Assembly (NCBI RefSeq): GCF_014648055.1
Contig: NZ_BMQJ01000005.1
Span: forward strand, 326,490-390,489
Origin: Streptosporangium pseudovulgare
Lineage (GTDB): Bacteria; Actinomycetota; Actinomycetes; Streptosporangiales; Streptosporangiaceae
DNA: 64,000 nt
Reading direction: 5' to 3'
Part shown: piece after piece, positions 25,930 to 35,674 of the stretch
Position numbering within the stretch: the first letter of the stretch is position 1
Layout of the letters: each line of letters begins with the position of its first letter
Position numbers and translations under genes: made by a program
The notes under the pieces: model-generated
Databases searched by the model: none
What the model was told of the DNA's origin: nothing
What the model saw: the letters and a program-made list of their open reading frames with translations, nothing else

Positions 25930-26646
25930 ATGAACGGTGTCATCGCCGGGATCTCCTACCGCGCGTTGCTCGGCCGCAGAAGGATCTGGCTGCTCGTCCT
26001 GCTCCCGCTGGTGCTCCTCGGCCTGGCCGTGCTGCTGCGGTGGATCGGCGAGGCCGGCGAGCAGGCGACGGTCACGCTCATGCAGACCTTCGCCATCGGC
26101 ACGATGCTGCCGCTGCTCGGCCTGATCGCGGGCACCGGCGTGATCGCCCCGGAGATCGAGGACGGCACGGTCGTCCACCTGCTGTCCAAGCCGATCTCCC
26201 GGCCGGTCATCGCGCGGACGAAGTTCGCCGTCGCCGCCTCCCTGCTCGCCCTGTTCGGCGCCGTCCCGACCTTCGCCGCGTCCTATCTGCTGGTCGGCTC
26301 CGAGTCCGGCATCGCGTACGGCTTCGCCGCCGGCGCCCTGGCCGGGGGCGTCGCGTACGCGGCGGTGTTCATGCTGCTGGGCATCATCACCCGGCACGCG
26401 GTCACGATCGGCATCGCCTACGCCCTGGTGTGGGAGGGCGTGGTCGGCAACTTCGTGCCGGGCGCCCGCAGGTTCTCCATCCAGCAGTGGGCCCAGACCG
26501 TCGCCGACCAGGTGTCGTCCTCGGCGTTCCTGTCCACCGGGATCACGATCGGCTTCGCCGCCGTCGCCCTGCTGGTCGTCACCGTCGGCGCGATCGTCTG
26601 GGCCGGCCACCGCCTGCGAGGCTTCTCCCTCACCGGCGACGAGTAG
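25930..26646 (+). CDS. ABC-2 type transporter permease (second module)
   Basis: This 238-residue protein has about six hydrophobic segments (ISYRALLGRRRIWLLVLLPL onward), typical of an ABC-2 permease. Its partner is the ATPase ending at 24613, separated by the tnpB element. AAGGAG lies 5 nt before the ATG. Expression may now depend on read-through of the element or a new promoter. Confidence 0.85.
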   Translation: MNGVIAGISYRALLGRRRIWLLVLLPLVLLGLAVLLRWIGEAGEQATVTLMQTFAIGTMLPLLGLIAGTGVIAPEIEDGTVVHLLSKPISRPVIARTKFAVAASLLALFGAVPTFAASYLLVGSESGIAYGFAAGALAGGVAYAAVFMLLGIITRHAVTIGIAYALVWEGVVGNFVPGARRFSIQQWAQTVADQVSSSAFLSTGITIGFAAVALLVVTVGAIVWAGHRLRGFSLTGDE

Positions 26647-26649
26647 TTC

Positions 26650-26689
26650 CGGTACATGCGCGCCCCGGCGAGGGGGTGCGCATGTACCG
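26650..26689 (+). other. 12-bp inverted repeat over the ATPase gene start
   Basis: CGGTACATGCGC (26650-26661) and GCGCATGTACCG (26678-26689) form a perfect 12-bp stem with a 16-nt loop holding AGGGGG. The right arm contains the candidate ATG at 26682. It may terminate the permease transcript, hide the ribosome site, or serve as an operator for autoregulation. Confidence 0.55.
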
Positions 26690-28046
26690 TTCACACATGA
26701 GGTCTCTGACGGAGCTGCGTCTCACCGAGTTCAAGACCTTCCGTGACGCAAAGCTCCCCCTGGGCGGCATGACGACGCTCATCGGCCGCAACAGCAGTGG
26801 GAAGTCGAACGCGCTGGACGGCCTGGAGGTGCTGTCCCGCCTGGCATCCGGAGCGGACCTCGTCGACGCGCTCGACAGCAGACGGGGGGACGAGGGCCCG
26901 CTGCGCGGAGGCATGGAGGGATGTCCACCCCACGGAAGCGACAGATTCCGGCTGGGTTGCACCCTTGTCTCGACCGATCGACTGGGCAGGGGATATTTTC
27001 AGGTCTTCCTCGACGTCACTGTCCAGGTTCATCCTGAACCGGAGATCCTCAGCGAGACACTCGTCGGCATTTCGGGAGACCACCGCTCGACCCGGAATCC
27101 CCAGGACCGGGTGACCCACAAACTACTGAGAACGGCAGACGCTCAGCCGGGGTCCGGCAGTATCGACGCCACCTGGTACAACGGCCGTCCAGGCCGGGAC
27201 CCGAAAGCGTCGTTCCGCTCCACGCGACTGCTCACCAGCCAGCTTCCGCTGCGACTTCCGGGCGAGACGAAGGCCGAGGACCGAGTGGTCGCCGCGGCGG
27301 AGGACGTCCTGGAGGCGCTTCGCGGAGTCTTCCACCTGGACCCCGTACCCCACCTGATGCGGCAGTACGTTCCCAGCCGCGACACCCGGCTGCGGAGGAC
27401 CGCGGAGAACCTCTCCGCCGTGATCGGTCACATGGAGCGGCACGACCCCGATCGCTTCCGGCAACTCGTCGCCCGCGTACGCGACCTCGTCGAGCACGAC
27501 GTGACCGGGATCGAGATCATCCGCTCCCAGCTCAACGACGTCATGGTGGCCCTGCGTGAGGACGGAGCGGTCACTCCGGCCAGGGAGATGAGCGACGGCC
27601 TGCTGAGATTCACCGCGATCGCCACGAGCCTGCTCCGCCAAGGGCGGGACCTCGACCTCGGGGGACGCGGCGCGGAGGATGACCGCAGATCTCCGACTCT
27701 GGTCATCGAGGAGTTGGAGAACGGCCTGCACCCCTCTCAAGCCAGTCAGATACTTGATCTGGTCAGGCAGGCCACACAGAAGGACGCCTCACAAGTGATC
27801 TTCACGACGCACAGCCCCGCCCTGCTCTCCGCCCTGGACGCGGACGATCACAAACATGTCGTCGTCTGCTCCCGTGACCGCAGCACCGGCCTCTCCCATC
27901 TTCGGAGGCTTCCGGAGATGGACGGGTATCCCAGCCTGATGGCCCAGGGTGATCTCGGCACGGTCGTCACCTCCGGCCTCCTGGAGCAGCCCCCCGCCCG
28001 CGAACGTGACTTCACCGAGTTCGACCGGCTGATGGGAATCGGCTGA
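26682..28046 (+). CDS. AAA (AAA_21/OLD-like) ATPase, possible defence or toxin-antitoxin component
   Basis: The 454-residue ABC-type AAA ATPase has Walker A LIGRNSSGKSN near residue 34, signature-like MSDGLLRFTAIA, Walker B PTLVIEELENGLHPSQ and switch FTTHSPALLSAL. This arrangement is found in OLD/AAA_21 proteins of anti-phage modules. No TOPRIM domain is visible. A PIN-domain gene follows 2 nt later. Codon use is less GC-extreme than in neighbours, which suggests transfer. The start is either ATG at 26682 (AGGGGG 5 nt upstream) or ATG at 26697, which has TACCGT 6 nt ahead and could be leaderless. Confidence 0.8.
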   Translation: MYRSHMRSLTELRLTEFKTFRDAKLPLGGMTTLIGRNSSGKSNALDGLEVLSRLASGADLVDALDSRRGDEGPLRGGMEGCPPHGSDRFRLGCTLVSTDRLGRGYFQVFLDVTVQVHPEPEILSETLVGISGDHRSTRNPQDRVTHKLLRTADAQPGSGSIDATWYNGRPGRDPKASFRSTRLLTSQLPLRLPGETKAEDRVVAAAEDVLEALRGVFHLDPVPHLMRQYVPSRDTRLRRTAENLSAVIGHMERHDPDRFRQLVARVRDLVEHDVTGIEIIRSQLNDVMVALREDGAVTPAREMSDGLLRFTAIATSLLRQGRDLDLGGRGAEDDRRSPTLVIEELENGLHPSQASQILDLVRQATQKDASQVIFTTHSPALLSALDADDHKHVVVCSRDRSTGLSHLRRLPEMDGYPSLMAQGDLGTVVTSGLLEQPPARERDFTEFDRLMGIG

Positions 28047-28048
28047 CC

Positions 28049-28515
28049 GTGGGACGCAGAGTGGAGTTCGTCGACACCTCGGTGCTCTGCAACATCCTCG
28101 ACCTCCCCGGTAAGAACCAGAACCGGGAGAACGTGGTGCGACAGTTGCAGGAGAAGAAGAGGGATTGCGACCTCATCCTGCCCGTCACCGCGGTGATCGA
28201 GACGGGCAACCACATCGCCCAGCTCCCCGACGGCCGGATTCGCAGGGACCGTGCCGAGAAGCTCCAGCAGCTCCTCGAACTGGTCATCACCAGTCAGGCC
28301 CCATGGGTCCTGCACACCGTCGAGTGGGGGAGTGCTTCCTTCGGAAACTTCTCGCCGGAGCCGGCACCGGGACACCGTTCTCCGATCACGTGATGGCGAA
28401 ACTCGGCCTCGGAGACCTGTGCGTCCTGACGGAGCGAGAGCTCTACCGGAGCAGGGTGACCGGGGTGGAGGTCGGCATCTGGACGCTCGACGGCCAGCTC
28501 CCCTCCCACTCATGA
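28049..28515 (+). pseudogene. PIN-domain (VapC-like) gene with a -1 frameshift
   Basis: The first frame (GTG at 28049) encodes VEFVDTSVLCNIL and VTAVIETGN, the first acidic residues of a PIN ribonuclease. The rest, GLGDLCVLTERELYR and WTLDGQLPSHS with the last acidic residues, is in the -1 frame. The frames meet at the G run near 28326-28330 (GAGTGGGGGAGTGC). One more G would restore a single protein of about 155 residues with all four PIN acidic positions. It could be a true mutation, a sequencing error or programmed slippage. It starts 2 nt after the ATPase stop, so the two were one unit. Confidence 0.75.
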
Positions 28516-28517
28516 CG

Positions 28518-28561
28518 AAAAGGGGCATGACCCGCGTGGACACGCGGGCCATGCCCCTTTT
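28518..28561. terminator. Strong bidirectional terminator
   Basis: A long inverted repeat has outer arms AAAAGGGGCATG (28518-28529) and CATGCCCCTTTT (28550-28561) and inner arms CCCGCGTG and CACGCGGG. T-runs exist on both strands. It separates the convergent PIN gene (plus) and glmM (minus). Confidence 0.88.
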
Positions 28562-28587
28562 CATCCGGGCTGCGGGCCGTACAGCGG

Positions 28588-29943
28588 TCAGGCGCAGGCC
28601 GTACGGACGACCTCCGCCAGGCGGCCCGCCATCAGCTCGGCCTGCTCCGCCGAGGCGGCCTCGACCATGACGCGGATCATCGGCTCGGTACCGCTCGGCC
28701 GGATCAGCACCCGGCCGGTCTCCCCGAGCTCGGACTCCACCACGGCGACCGCCGCCGACAGCTCCGGAACCGAGGCCTTGGCCCGGTCGACGTCCTTGAC
28801 GTTGATCAGGACCTGCGGCATCCGGGTCATCACCGAGGCGAGCTCGGCCAGCGACCTGCCCTCGCGGGCGACCACCTGCAGCAGCTGCAGAGAGGTCAGC
28901 AGGCCGTCACCGGTGGTGGCGTGGTCGAGCATCAGGACGTGGCCGGACTGCTCGCCGCCGAGGTTGTAGCCGCCCGCCCGCATGGCCTCCAGCACGTAGC
29001 GGTCGCCCACGGCGGTCTCGACCACCTCGATGCCGGCGTTCCGCATGGCGATCTTGAAGCCCAGGTTGGACATGACCGTGGCGACCACGGTGTCGGCCGC
29101 CAGCCTGCCCTCGGCGCGCAGCGCCAGGGCGAGCACCGCCATGATCTGGTCGCCGTCGACCACCTCGCCGGTGTGCGCGACCGCCAGGCAGCGGTCGGCG
29201 TCACCGTCGTAGGCGATGCCGACGTCGGCCCCGCCGGAGACCACGGCCTCCTGGAGCCGCTCCAGGTGGGTCGAGCCGACCCCGGAGTTGATGTTGAGGC
29301 CGTCCGGGCTCGCGCCGATGGTCTCGACCGTCGCGCCGGCCCTTCGCAGGGCATCGGGGGCGACCGTGTGAGCCGCGCCGTTGGCGCAGTCGACGACCAC
29401 CCGTAGGCCGTCCAGGCGGCCTGTCATGGTGGACAGCAGGTGGGACACGTAACGGTCGGCCTCGCCGTACGTCTCGCGCACGCGGCCGACCGCGGCACCG
29501 ACGGGGCGGTCCCACTTCTCGCCGAGCCGGCGCTCGATCTCGATCTCCACCGCGTCGGGCAGCTTGTGGCCGGTGCGGGTGAGGAACTTGATCCCGTTGT
29601 CCGGGGCGGGGTTGTGGGAGGCGGAGATCATCACGCCCATGTCGGCCCCGAGGGCCGTGGTGAGGTAAGCGACCGCCGGGGTGGGCAGCACGCCGAGCCG
29701 GAGGACGTCCACGCCGGACGACGCAAGGCCGGCGACCACGGCGGCCTCCAGGAACTCTCCTGAAGCCCGCGGGTCCCGGCCCACGACCGCGACGGGGCGG
29801 TCGTGCCGCCCCGTTCCGGCGTTGAACGCTCCGGCATCGCCGAGGACATGAGCCGCGGCCACGGACAACTCCATGGCCAGCTCGGCCGTGAGGTCGCTCC
29901 CCGCGACCCCACGGACCCCGTCGGTGCCGAAGAGGCGCCCCAA
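28588..29943 (-). CDS. glmM: Phosphoglucosamine mutase
   Basis: The 451-residue enzyme starts at TTG 29943 to give [15 protein letters not shown], the family N-terminus. It has the phosphoserine loop [15 protein letters not shown], metal loop DGDADR and phosphate-binding [11 protein letters not shown]. It converts glucosamine-6-phosphate to the 1-phosphate in UDP-GlcNAc synthesis. The TTG sits 1 nt after the rpsI TAA, so it is co-transcribed with rplM-rpsI, as usual in Actinobacteria. An earlier in-frame start would overlap rpsI and lacks family support. Confidence 0.94.
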   Translation of the reverse strand: MGRLFGTDGVRGVAGSDLTAELAMELSVAAAHVLGDAGAFNAGTGRHDRPVAVVGRDPRASGEFLEAAVVAGLASSGVDVLRLGVLPTPAVAYLTTALGADMGVMISASHNPAPDNGIKFLTRTGHKLPDAVEIEIERRLGEKWDRPVGAAVGRVRETYGEADRYVSHLLSTMTGRLDGLRVVVDCANGAAHTVAPDALRRAGATVETIGASPDGLNINSGVGSTHLERLQEAVVSGGADVGIAYDGDADRCLAVAHTGEVVDGDQIMAVLALALRAEGRLAADTVVATVMSNLGFKIAMRNAGIEVVETAVGDRYVLEAMRAGGYNLGGEQSGHVLMLDHATTGDGLLTSLQLLQVVAREGRSLAELASVMTRMPQVLINVKDVDRAKASVPELSAAVAVVESELGETGRVLIRPSGTEPMIRVMVEAASAEQAELMAGRLAEVVRTACA

Positions 29944-29944
29944 C

Positions 29945-30466
<522 letters not shown>

Positions 30467-30537
30467 GGTTCTCCTCTTACTTTCCTACTTGGCGCCGGCC
30501 ATCGGGCCGACGCTGCTGGCGATAAGCAGCTGGGCGA

Positions 30538-30981
30538 CTACTGGGCGATCTGGGTCAGCTCGAACGGCACCGGCTTCTGGGCCTGGTGCGGGTGCTCGGA
30601 GCCGGAGTAGACCTTGAGCTTCTTGATCATCTTTCGGCCGAGGGCGTTCTTGGGCAGCATGCCCCGCACGGCCTTCTCGACGGCGCGGTCAGGACGCTTG
30701 TCCATGAGCTCGCCGTAGGTCATGGAACGCAGACCACCGGGATAGCCCGAGTGACGGTAAGCCTTCTTCTGCTCCAGCTTGTTGCCGGTCAGCGCGACCT
30801 TGTCGGCGTTGATGACGATGACGAAGTCACCGGTGTCGACGTGGTTGGCGAAGGTCGGCTTGTGCTTACCGCGAAGCAGGATCGCGACGTGGCTTGCCAG
30901 CCGGCCGAGCACGATGTCGGTGGCATCGATGATGTGCCACTGACGCTCGACTTCAGCAGGCTTGGGTGTGTACGTGCGCAC
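30538..30981 (-). CDS. rplM: 50S ribosomal protein L13
   Basis: GTG at 30981 (AAGAAGG upstream) gives a 147-residue L13, the usual length. It starts [20 protein letters not shown] and contains the conserved [19 protein letters not shown]. It is the first gene of the rplM-rpsI-glmM unit; a frame extended to 31083 is not supported. Confidence 0.96.
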   Translation of the reverse strand: MRTYTPKPAEVERQWHIIDATDIVLGRLASHVAILLRGKHKPTFANHVDTGDFVIVINADKVALTGNKLEQKKAYRHSGYPGGLRSMTYGELMDKRPDRAVEKAVRGMLPKNALGRKMIKKLKVYSGSEHPHQAQKPVPFELTQIAQ

Positions 30982-31340
30982 GGTCGTATGCCTTCTTTGC
31001 TCGCGTCTTCGGGACTGTCGGAAACGACAGCGGCTTGGTCGGTAGGTGCGGGCACACGACAGCCCGGACCTTCCGTCTCCCAATCATCAGGAGATGACGC
31101 CGGACGCGCCGCGTATCGGTCTTGATGGAGGAGACCAATTCGCACACAACGAACTAAGAGGATACCGGCGGTGGAGAGCATGGGTCAAAAAGACCCGGCC
31201 GCACGCCGGTGCCTGCGACCAGTGTACCCATGACCGGCGACTGCTCCGGGATCGCCGCGCCCGGGCCCGCAGAACGGTTCCGCTACGTTCCGGGCATTCT
31301 CTTCTTCCTCTTCCGAAACATCTCTATCTTTGACAGCGGT
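30982..31340. other. Divergent intergenic region rplM / CAP-domain gene
   Basis: These 359 bases lie between two divergent genes and hold the rplM promoter (31159-31188). The remaining 180 bases toward the CAP gene are of lower GC. I see no certain promoter for the plus-strand gene. No small gene with a credible ribosome site is evident. Confidence 0.6.
31159..31188 (-). promoter_or_regulatory. Promoter of rplM-rpsI
   Basis: On the minus strand TTGACC (31183-31188) and TATCCT (31159-31164) are separated by 18 nt. This is a good housekeeping sigma match about 180 nt before the rplM GTG. A long 5' leader is implied. Confidence 0.65.
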
Positions 31341-32096
31341 ATGTGGCAGTTCCCTCACCCCCGGCGCACCCATCGGTCCAGCCTTCGCCGCATGGGGCTG
31401 TTCGCATGCCTGACCCTCGTGCTGCTGCTGGGTTTCCTGCTCGGCAGGAACAGCCGCGAGGTGACGACCACCGGCCAGGTGTACCTGAACAACTCCGACC
31501 CGGCGCGGCCCTCCCCCTCGGCCTCCGGGGCGCAGGGCCTGGGCGGCCGGGCCCCGCTCGCCCGGGTCGTGCGCCCCACCACCCCGACGACGTCGTCTCC
31601 GCGGCCGACCACGCGCGCCAGCAGGGGTCCCCGTCACCCCCTCACCGACCCCACCGACGACGCCCCCCGCTACCTCAACGGCGACGACACGGGCACGACC
31701 CGGGTCATGACGTCCCTGAGCACGATGGAACGCGAGGTCGTCCGGCTGACCAACGCCGAGCGCAGGCGGGCCGGCTGCGCGCCGCTGCGGATCGACTCGC
31801 GGCTGGTCAGGTCGGCCAGGGCCCACTCCACCGAGATGGCGGCCAGCGGACTCTTCTCCCACAACTCCCCCGACGGCACCTCGCCCTGGAAGCGGATGGA
31901 GGCGGCCCGCTACCGCGACGGGGGCGCCGAGAACATCGGCCGCGGCTACTTCACCGCCGCCGAGACGGTCCGCAACTGGATGGCCAACCCCGGCCACCGG
32001 CGCAACATCCTCGACTGCAGGCTCGCCGCCACCGGCGTCGGCCTCGTCGAGGGCCCGGACGGCCCCTGGTGGACGCAGGATTTCGGCTACAGCTAG
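31341..32096 (+). CDS. CAP-domain (SCP/PR-1-like) secreted or anchored protein
   Basis: The 251-residue protein has an N-terminal hydrophobic segment (MGLFACLTLVLLLGFLLG at about residues 18-35) and a Ser/Pro/Thr-rich linker. A CAP domain of about 120 residues follows, with HNSPDGTSPWKRM, GAENIGRGY and NWMANPGHRRNILD. Bacterial CAP proteins are extracellular and mostly uncharacterised. ATG at 31341 is chosen for the basic residues before the anchor; ATG at 31392 is possible. Confidence 0.82.
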   Translation: MWQFPHPRRTHRSSLRRMGLFACLTLVLLLGFLLGRNSREVTTTGQVYLNNSDPARPSPSASGAQGLGGRAPLARVVRPTTPTTSSPRPTTRASRGPRHPLTDPTDDAPRYLNGDDTGTTRVMTSLSTMEREVVRLTNAERRRAGCAPLRIDSRLVRSARAHSTEMAASGLFSHNSPDGTSPWKRMEAARYRDGGAENIGRGYFTAAETVRNWMANPGHRRNILDCRLAATGVGLVEGPDGPWWTQDFGYS

Positions 32097-32199
32097 ACCG
32101 CGTCCTGACCGTGCCGCGCGGGGCGGGATCCCCGGCGGGGTCCCGGACCGATCCGTGCGGGCGGGCCGCCGGCGGGCGGAAGATCCGCAGCACATGGCC

Positions 32200-32205
32200 T
32201 AGTCT
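32200..32205 (+). promoter_or_regulatory. -10 element for leaderless transcript
   Basis: TAGTCT ends 6 nt before the ATG at 32212. No ribosome site precedes the gene, so a leaderless mRNA is likely. Confidence 0.5.
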
Positions 32206-32211
32206 CGGCGC

Positions 32212-33474
32212 ATGGGTTTTCCCGGTGAACCGCCGCGCCGCCAGCCGTACGTCCTGCCCGACGCGCCGACACCGCCCTCGCGCGGTGAGCGCCCGTCCGG
32301 GCCCGCTCCGCACGACCGGCCCGGGGGCCCGCCCGCCGGCGACGGCGGCTGGTTCGCCTCGCCGGGCAGGCCGTACGAACAGCCGCACGAACAGCCGTAC
32401 GACCCCGCGGAGCCCGGCGGCGCGTCCGCGCAGCAGCCCTACCGCATGCCCGAGCCGCCGTACGCGCGCGAGCGGAACCCCGCGTCCGAGCCGCCCTATC
32501 CGCGGGAGCAGCGCGACGCGTTCGGGTCCCCGAACGACCCCTCCGACCCTCGCGACGGGTCGGGGCGGCCGTACGGCGCGCCGCAGCCGTCACCGGGACG
32601 CCACGGAGCCGCGTCCCCCGGGGAGGGCGCCCGGCCCGGCTCCGCGCCGTACGAGCGGGACCCCCAGCCGCCCGCGGGGACGTCGCGCGCCGGTGAGCAG
32701 GCCGGGGCGCCGAAGCGTCCGCGCCAGGCGTGGAGCCCCTACGACGAGGGCCCCCGCTCCTACCGGCCGTTCATCTTCATCGGGGCCGGACTCGCCGTGC
32801 TGGTCGCCGCGGGGTTCGGCCTGGCGGCCCTCGCCGGCTCCGACGACGTCCCGCCGGCCGCCACCGCGAGCCCGCCGGCCCGGACCTCCGGCGCACAGCT
32901 GCCCGACGCGCCGGGCGGCAAGTTCGGGTTCGCCGCCTCGCGGGCCACCGACCCCAGCAGGCTCACCCTCGACGAGGTGTTCAAGCGGAAGAAGGTCGCG
33001 CACGACGGCCAGCGGTTCGAGATGACCGTCCGCAGGAACGACACCAAGTGCAAGAACGCCGTGGTGGGCGACAAGCTGCAGAAGGCGCTCGCCGACGGCA
33101 AGTGCACCCAGTTGCTGCGGGCCAGCTTCCGCGACTCCTCAGGGAAGATCATCGGCACCGTCGGGGTCGCCAACCTCAGGACGTCGGCCGCGGCGTCCAA
33201 GGTCGTCTCCACGGTGCGGGGCAAGTCCCTGGAGGAGTATCTCAAGGCGCTGCCCGGTAAGGACAAAGTCACCAAATCTCTCGGCAGCGGCGAGGCGTTC
33301 GCCGGCGGATGGACCCACGGCCACTACGCCGTGCTGATCTGGTTCCAGTACAAAGACGGGCACCTGCCGAAGAAGACCGAGGTCAAGAAGCTGAACCAGG
33401 CGGCCTTCGGGGCCGCCGACGCGACCGTCACGCCTGTTCTGGAGGCGCGCTCGCTGACCGGGAAGCGCCCCTGA
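32212..33474 (+). CDS. Pro-rich single-pass membrane protein, paralogue A
   Basis: This 420-residue protein has a Pro/Arg/Tyr-rich disordered cytosolic part (about 1-180), then one membrane helix (FIFIGAGLAVLVAAGFGLAA). An extracellular domain of about 200 residues follows, with two Cys (KCKNAV, KCTQLLRASF). The domain resembles the next gene's: DPSRLTLDEVFKRKKV here versus [17 protein letters not shown] there. The function is unknown to me. A terminator hairpin follows. Confidence 0.75.
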   Translation: MGFPGEPPRRQPYVLPDAPTPPSRGERPSGPAPHDRPGGPPAGDGGWFASPGRPYEQPHEQPYDPAEPGGASAQQPYRMPEPPYARERNPASEPPYPREQRDAFGSPNDPSDPRDGSGRPYGAPQPSPGRHGAASPGEGARPGSAPYERDPQPPAGTSRAGEQAGAPKRPRQAWSPYDEGPRSYRPFIFIGAGLAVLVAAGFGLAALAGSDDVPPAATASPPARTSGAQLPDAPGGKFGFAASRATDPSRLTLDEVFKRKKVAHDGQRFEMTVRRNDTKCKNAVVGDKLQKALADGKCTQLLRASFRDSSGKIIGTVGVANLRTSAAASKVVSTVRGKSLEEYLKALPGKDKVTKSLGSGEAFAGGWTHGHYAVLIWFQYKDGHLPKKTEVKKLNQAAFGAADATVTPVLEARSLTGKRP

Positions 33475-33484
33475 CAGAGGGCCC

Positions 33485-33517
33485 GCCCGCCCGTTTCCGG
33501 CCCGGAAACGGGCGGGC
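33485..33517 (+). terminator. Terminator between the two paralogues
   Basis: A 14-bp perfect stem (33485-33498, 33504-33517, 5-nt loop) lies 10 nt after the first paralogue's stop and is followed by GGAAAA. It isolates the two genes transcriptionally, consistent with the second having its own promoter. Confidence 0.75.
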
Positions 33518-33545
33518 CGGAAAAGGCGCGGACGTCCATACCCGC

Positions 33546-33573
33546 CTGACGATCTTGCGGCTATCGCTACGCT
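33546..33573 (+). promoter_or_regulatory. Promoter of the second paralogue (leaderless)
   Basis: CTGACG (33546-33551) and TACGCT (33568-33573) are spaced 16 nt, and the ATG at 33581 lies 7 nt past the -10. No ribosome site is present. Together these predict leaderless transcription. Confidence 0.55.
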
Positions 33574-33580
33574 TCCCCGT

Positions 33581-35674
33581 ATGCGTGGCCAGGAATCCGG
33601 GTCCGAGCACGAACGCGAAGCCGAACGTTCGGCCGCACCGACGACGCCGCCGCCGAGTTTCGGCCAGCCTTCGCCGCCGGTGCAGCGGACCGCCCCCTCA
33701 GGTGACGACCAGCCCTACGACCAGTCCCGCGACCCCTCGGCGTGGCCGGAGCGGGCTCCGGGCGCGGCCCAGCCGTGGACGGTCCCCGACGACGGCACCC
33801 CCTACGACTGGTACGCCGACCCCGACGACGAGGTGTCGGCCCCACAGCCCCCACAGCCCCCACAGCCCTCCCAGCCTCCACAGCCCCCCGCCTCGCGGCA
33901 CGGCGTCCCCCAGCCGGGGGCGCCCGTGCCGCCGGAGCACTCCGGACCGCCCTGGGCGGGCCCTGCGGCCCCGCAGACCCCCCAGAGCGCCGGATCCGGG
34001 GCGCCGCCGTGGGCGGCGGCCCCGCAGGCGCCCCAGGCTCCTGCGGGCCCCTCCTCGCCGCCGTGGGCCCCGCCGGCGGGGCCGGGCGGGTCCGCCCCCT
34101 CTCCGTCCGGCCCCGCCTGGGCGGGTCCACCGGCCCCGCAGGGCGCGCCGGGCCGGCCCGGCGGTCCGGGCGGCGGGCCCGGCGGGCCCGTCCCGCTGAC
34201 CACCGCGCCGATCGTGCCGGGGGCCCCGCCCTGGCAGCCGCCGCCCGCCTTCACCGCCGCCGCCGCCGGGATGCAGGTCTGGCCCTCCACCGAACCCGGG
34301 GCCCACGACGCCCCGAGGTGGCCGGCCGCCACCGGCGAGCCGGTCTGGACCGAGCACGACGACGCCGCGAGCCGTCCCGGCGAGTCAGGTGACGCCGCCG
34401 TACGGCCGCCCGGCGCGGACGGCCCCGGGGGCGATCCCGCCGGTACGGCCGGGCCCGGCCGCCCGGCCGCCGCGGAACGGCCCGCCGATCCCGCCGGTCC
34501 CGCCGATACGGCGCAGGACGGGCCCGCACCGGGAGCCCCGGCGGCGCACGCCGAAACGGCCGCCCCCGGCTCTCCCGGCCCCCTCCCCGCGGCTCCCGCC
34601 GTACCGGACGCGGCCGCGCAGGCGCCCGCCGGACAGGCCCGGCCCGGCACGCCGGACCCGGCACGCGAGACCGCGGCGGCCCCCGAGACCGCGGGGACCG
34701 CCTTCCCCGCGTCCCCCGGCCCCGCGCCGGCCGAGGAGGCGACCCCGCCGGGCGGCATACCGGAGCTGCCTCCGCTCTTCCCGCCCATCCCCGCCTCGCA
34801 GGCGGCCCAGCCGCCCGTCCCGATGCAGGCGGTCGCGCAGGAGCGCGGCCCCTTCACCCCGCCCTCGGCGGTGGCGCCCGCCCCGCCCGCGCCATCCGCC
34901 GCGCCTCCCACCGCCCGGCGGAACCGGGTCGTGATCCTGGCGGCCGCGGCGGTGGTCCTGGCGGCCGGCGTCGGCACCGGCGTCGTCCTCGTCCAGCGGT
35001 CCTCCGACGACCCGAAGCCGCCGGCCGTGGCCGAACCGGTCCCCACCGCCGGGGAGACCGGGCCCACGGACGACCCGGCGGCCACGGACGAGCCGCGGCT
35101 GGCCGACGCCCAGGTGATCAACTCGGAGAAGACCGACCCCGGCAGGATGACCCTGACGGACGTCTTCACCAAGAAGGTCACCGTGGGCTCGGCCACCTTC
35201 GTCCGGGTCAAGACCGACGTCGCCAAGCAGTGCCAGGAGGCGGCGGCCGGGAAGTTCGCCAGCGCGCTGAGCAACCGCGACTGCCGCCAGGTGCTGCGGG
35301 CGACGTACGTGGACAAGAAGCGGAAGTACGCCGTGACCACCGGGATCGCCGTGCTGCCCGACCGGGCGTCGGCCATCGCGGCCGACCAGGAGAAGAACCT
35401 CGGCAGCAACCTGTGGTTCCGCGGCCTGCCCGGGTCCGCCGGTTCCGGGGCCGAGCGCGTGAGCATCGCCGGTGGCTACGCGTCGGGGATGGTGTGGGGC
35501 CGCTACATCGTCTTCAGCTACGCCACCTTCAGCGACGGCCACACCCCGACGGCCAAGGAGAAGATCCTCGGCAGGGTCAGCGGGGCCTTCCGCGACCAGA
35601 CCGCCAAGGCCGTCGAGAAGCGCGCGGTGGCCGGTCAGGCGGGTCAGACCGGCGGCGCGTCCGTCACCGACTGA
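33581..35674 (+). CDS. Pro/Ala-rich single-pass membrane protein, paralogue B
   Basis: The 697-residue protein has a very long Pro/Ala/Gly-rich low-complexity N-terminal part (about residues 1-445) and a membrane helix ([20 protein letters not shown]). Its extracellular domain is homologous to that of the preceding gene, with Cys pairs ([20 protein letters not shown]). The pair looks like a tandem duplication, with the N-terminal parts diverged in length. The role is unknown; single-pass sensors or anti-sigma-like factors share this layout, but no such domain is recognised. Its end overlaps the convergent truA end by 11 nt. Confidence 0.75.
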   Translation: MRGQESGSEHEREAERSAAPTTPPPSFGQPSPPVQRTAPSGDDQPYDQSRDPSAWPERAPGAAQPWTVPDDGTPYDWYADPDDEVSAPQPPQPPQPSQPPQPPASRHGVPQPGAPVPPEHSGPPWAGPAAPQTPQSAGSGAPPWAAAPQAPQAPAGPSSPPWAPPAGPGGSAPSPSGPAWAGPPAPQGAPGRPGGPGGGPGGPVPLTTAPIVPGAPPWQPPPAFTAAAAGMQVWPSTEPGAHDAPRWPAATGEPVWTEHDDAASRPGESGDAAVRPPGADGPGGDPAGTAGPGRPAAAERPADPAGPADTAQDGPAPGAPAAHAETAAPGSPGPLPAAPAVPDAAAQAPAGQARPGTPDPARETAAAPETAGTAFPASPGPAPAEEATPPGGIPELPPLFPPIPASQAAQPPVPMQAVAQERGPFTPPSAVAPAPPAPSAAPPTARRNRVVILAAAAVVLAAGVGTGVVLVQRSSDDPKPPAVAEPVPTAGETGPTDDPAATDEPRLADAQVINSEKTDPGRMTLTDVFTKKVTVGSATFVRVKTDVAKQCQEAAAGKFASALSNRDCRQVLRATYVDKKRKYAVTTGIAVLPDRASAIAADQEKNLGSNLWFRGLPGSAGSGAERVSIAGGYASGMVWGRYIVFSYATFSDGHTPTAKEKILGRVSGAFRDQTAKAVEKRAVAGQAGQTGGASVTD

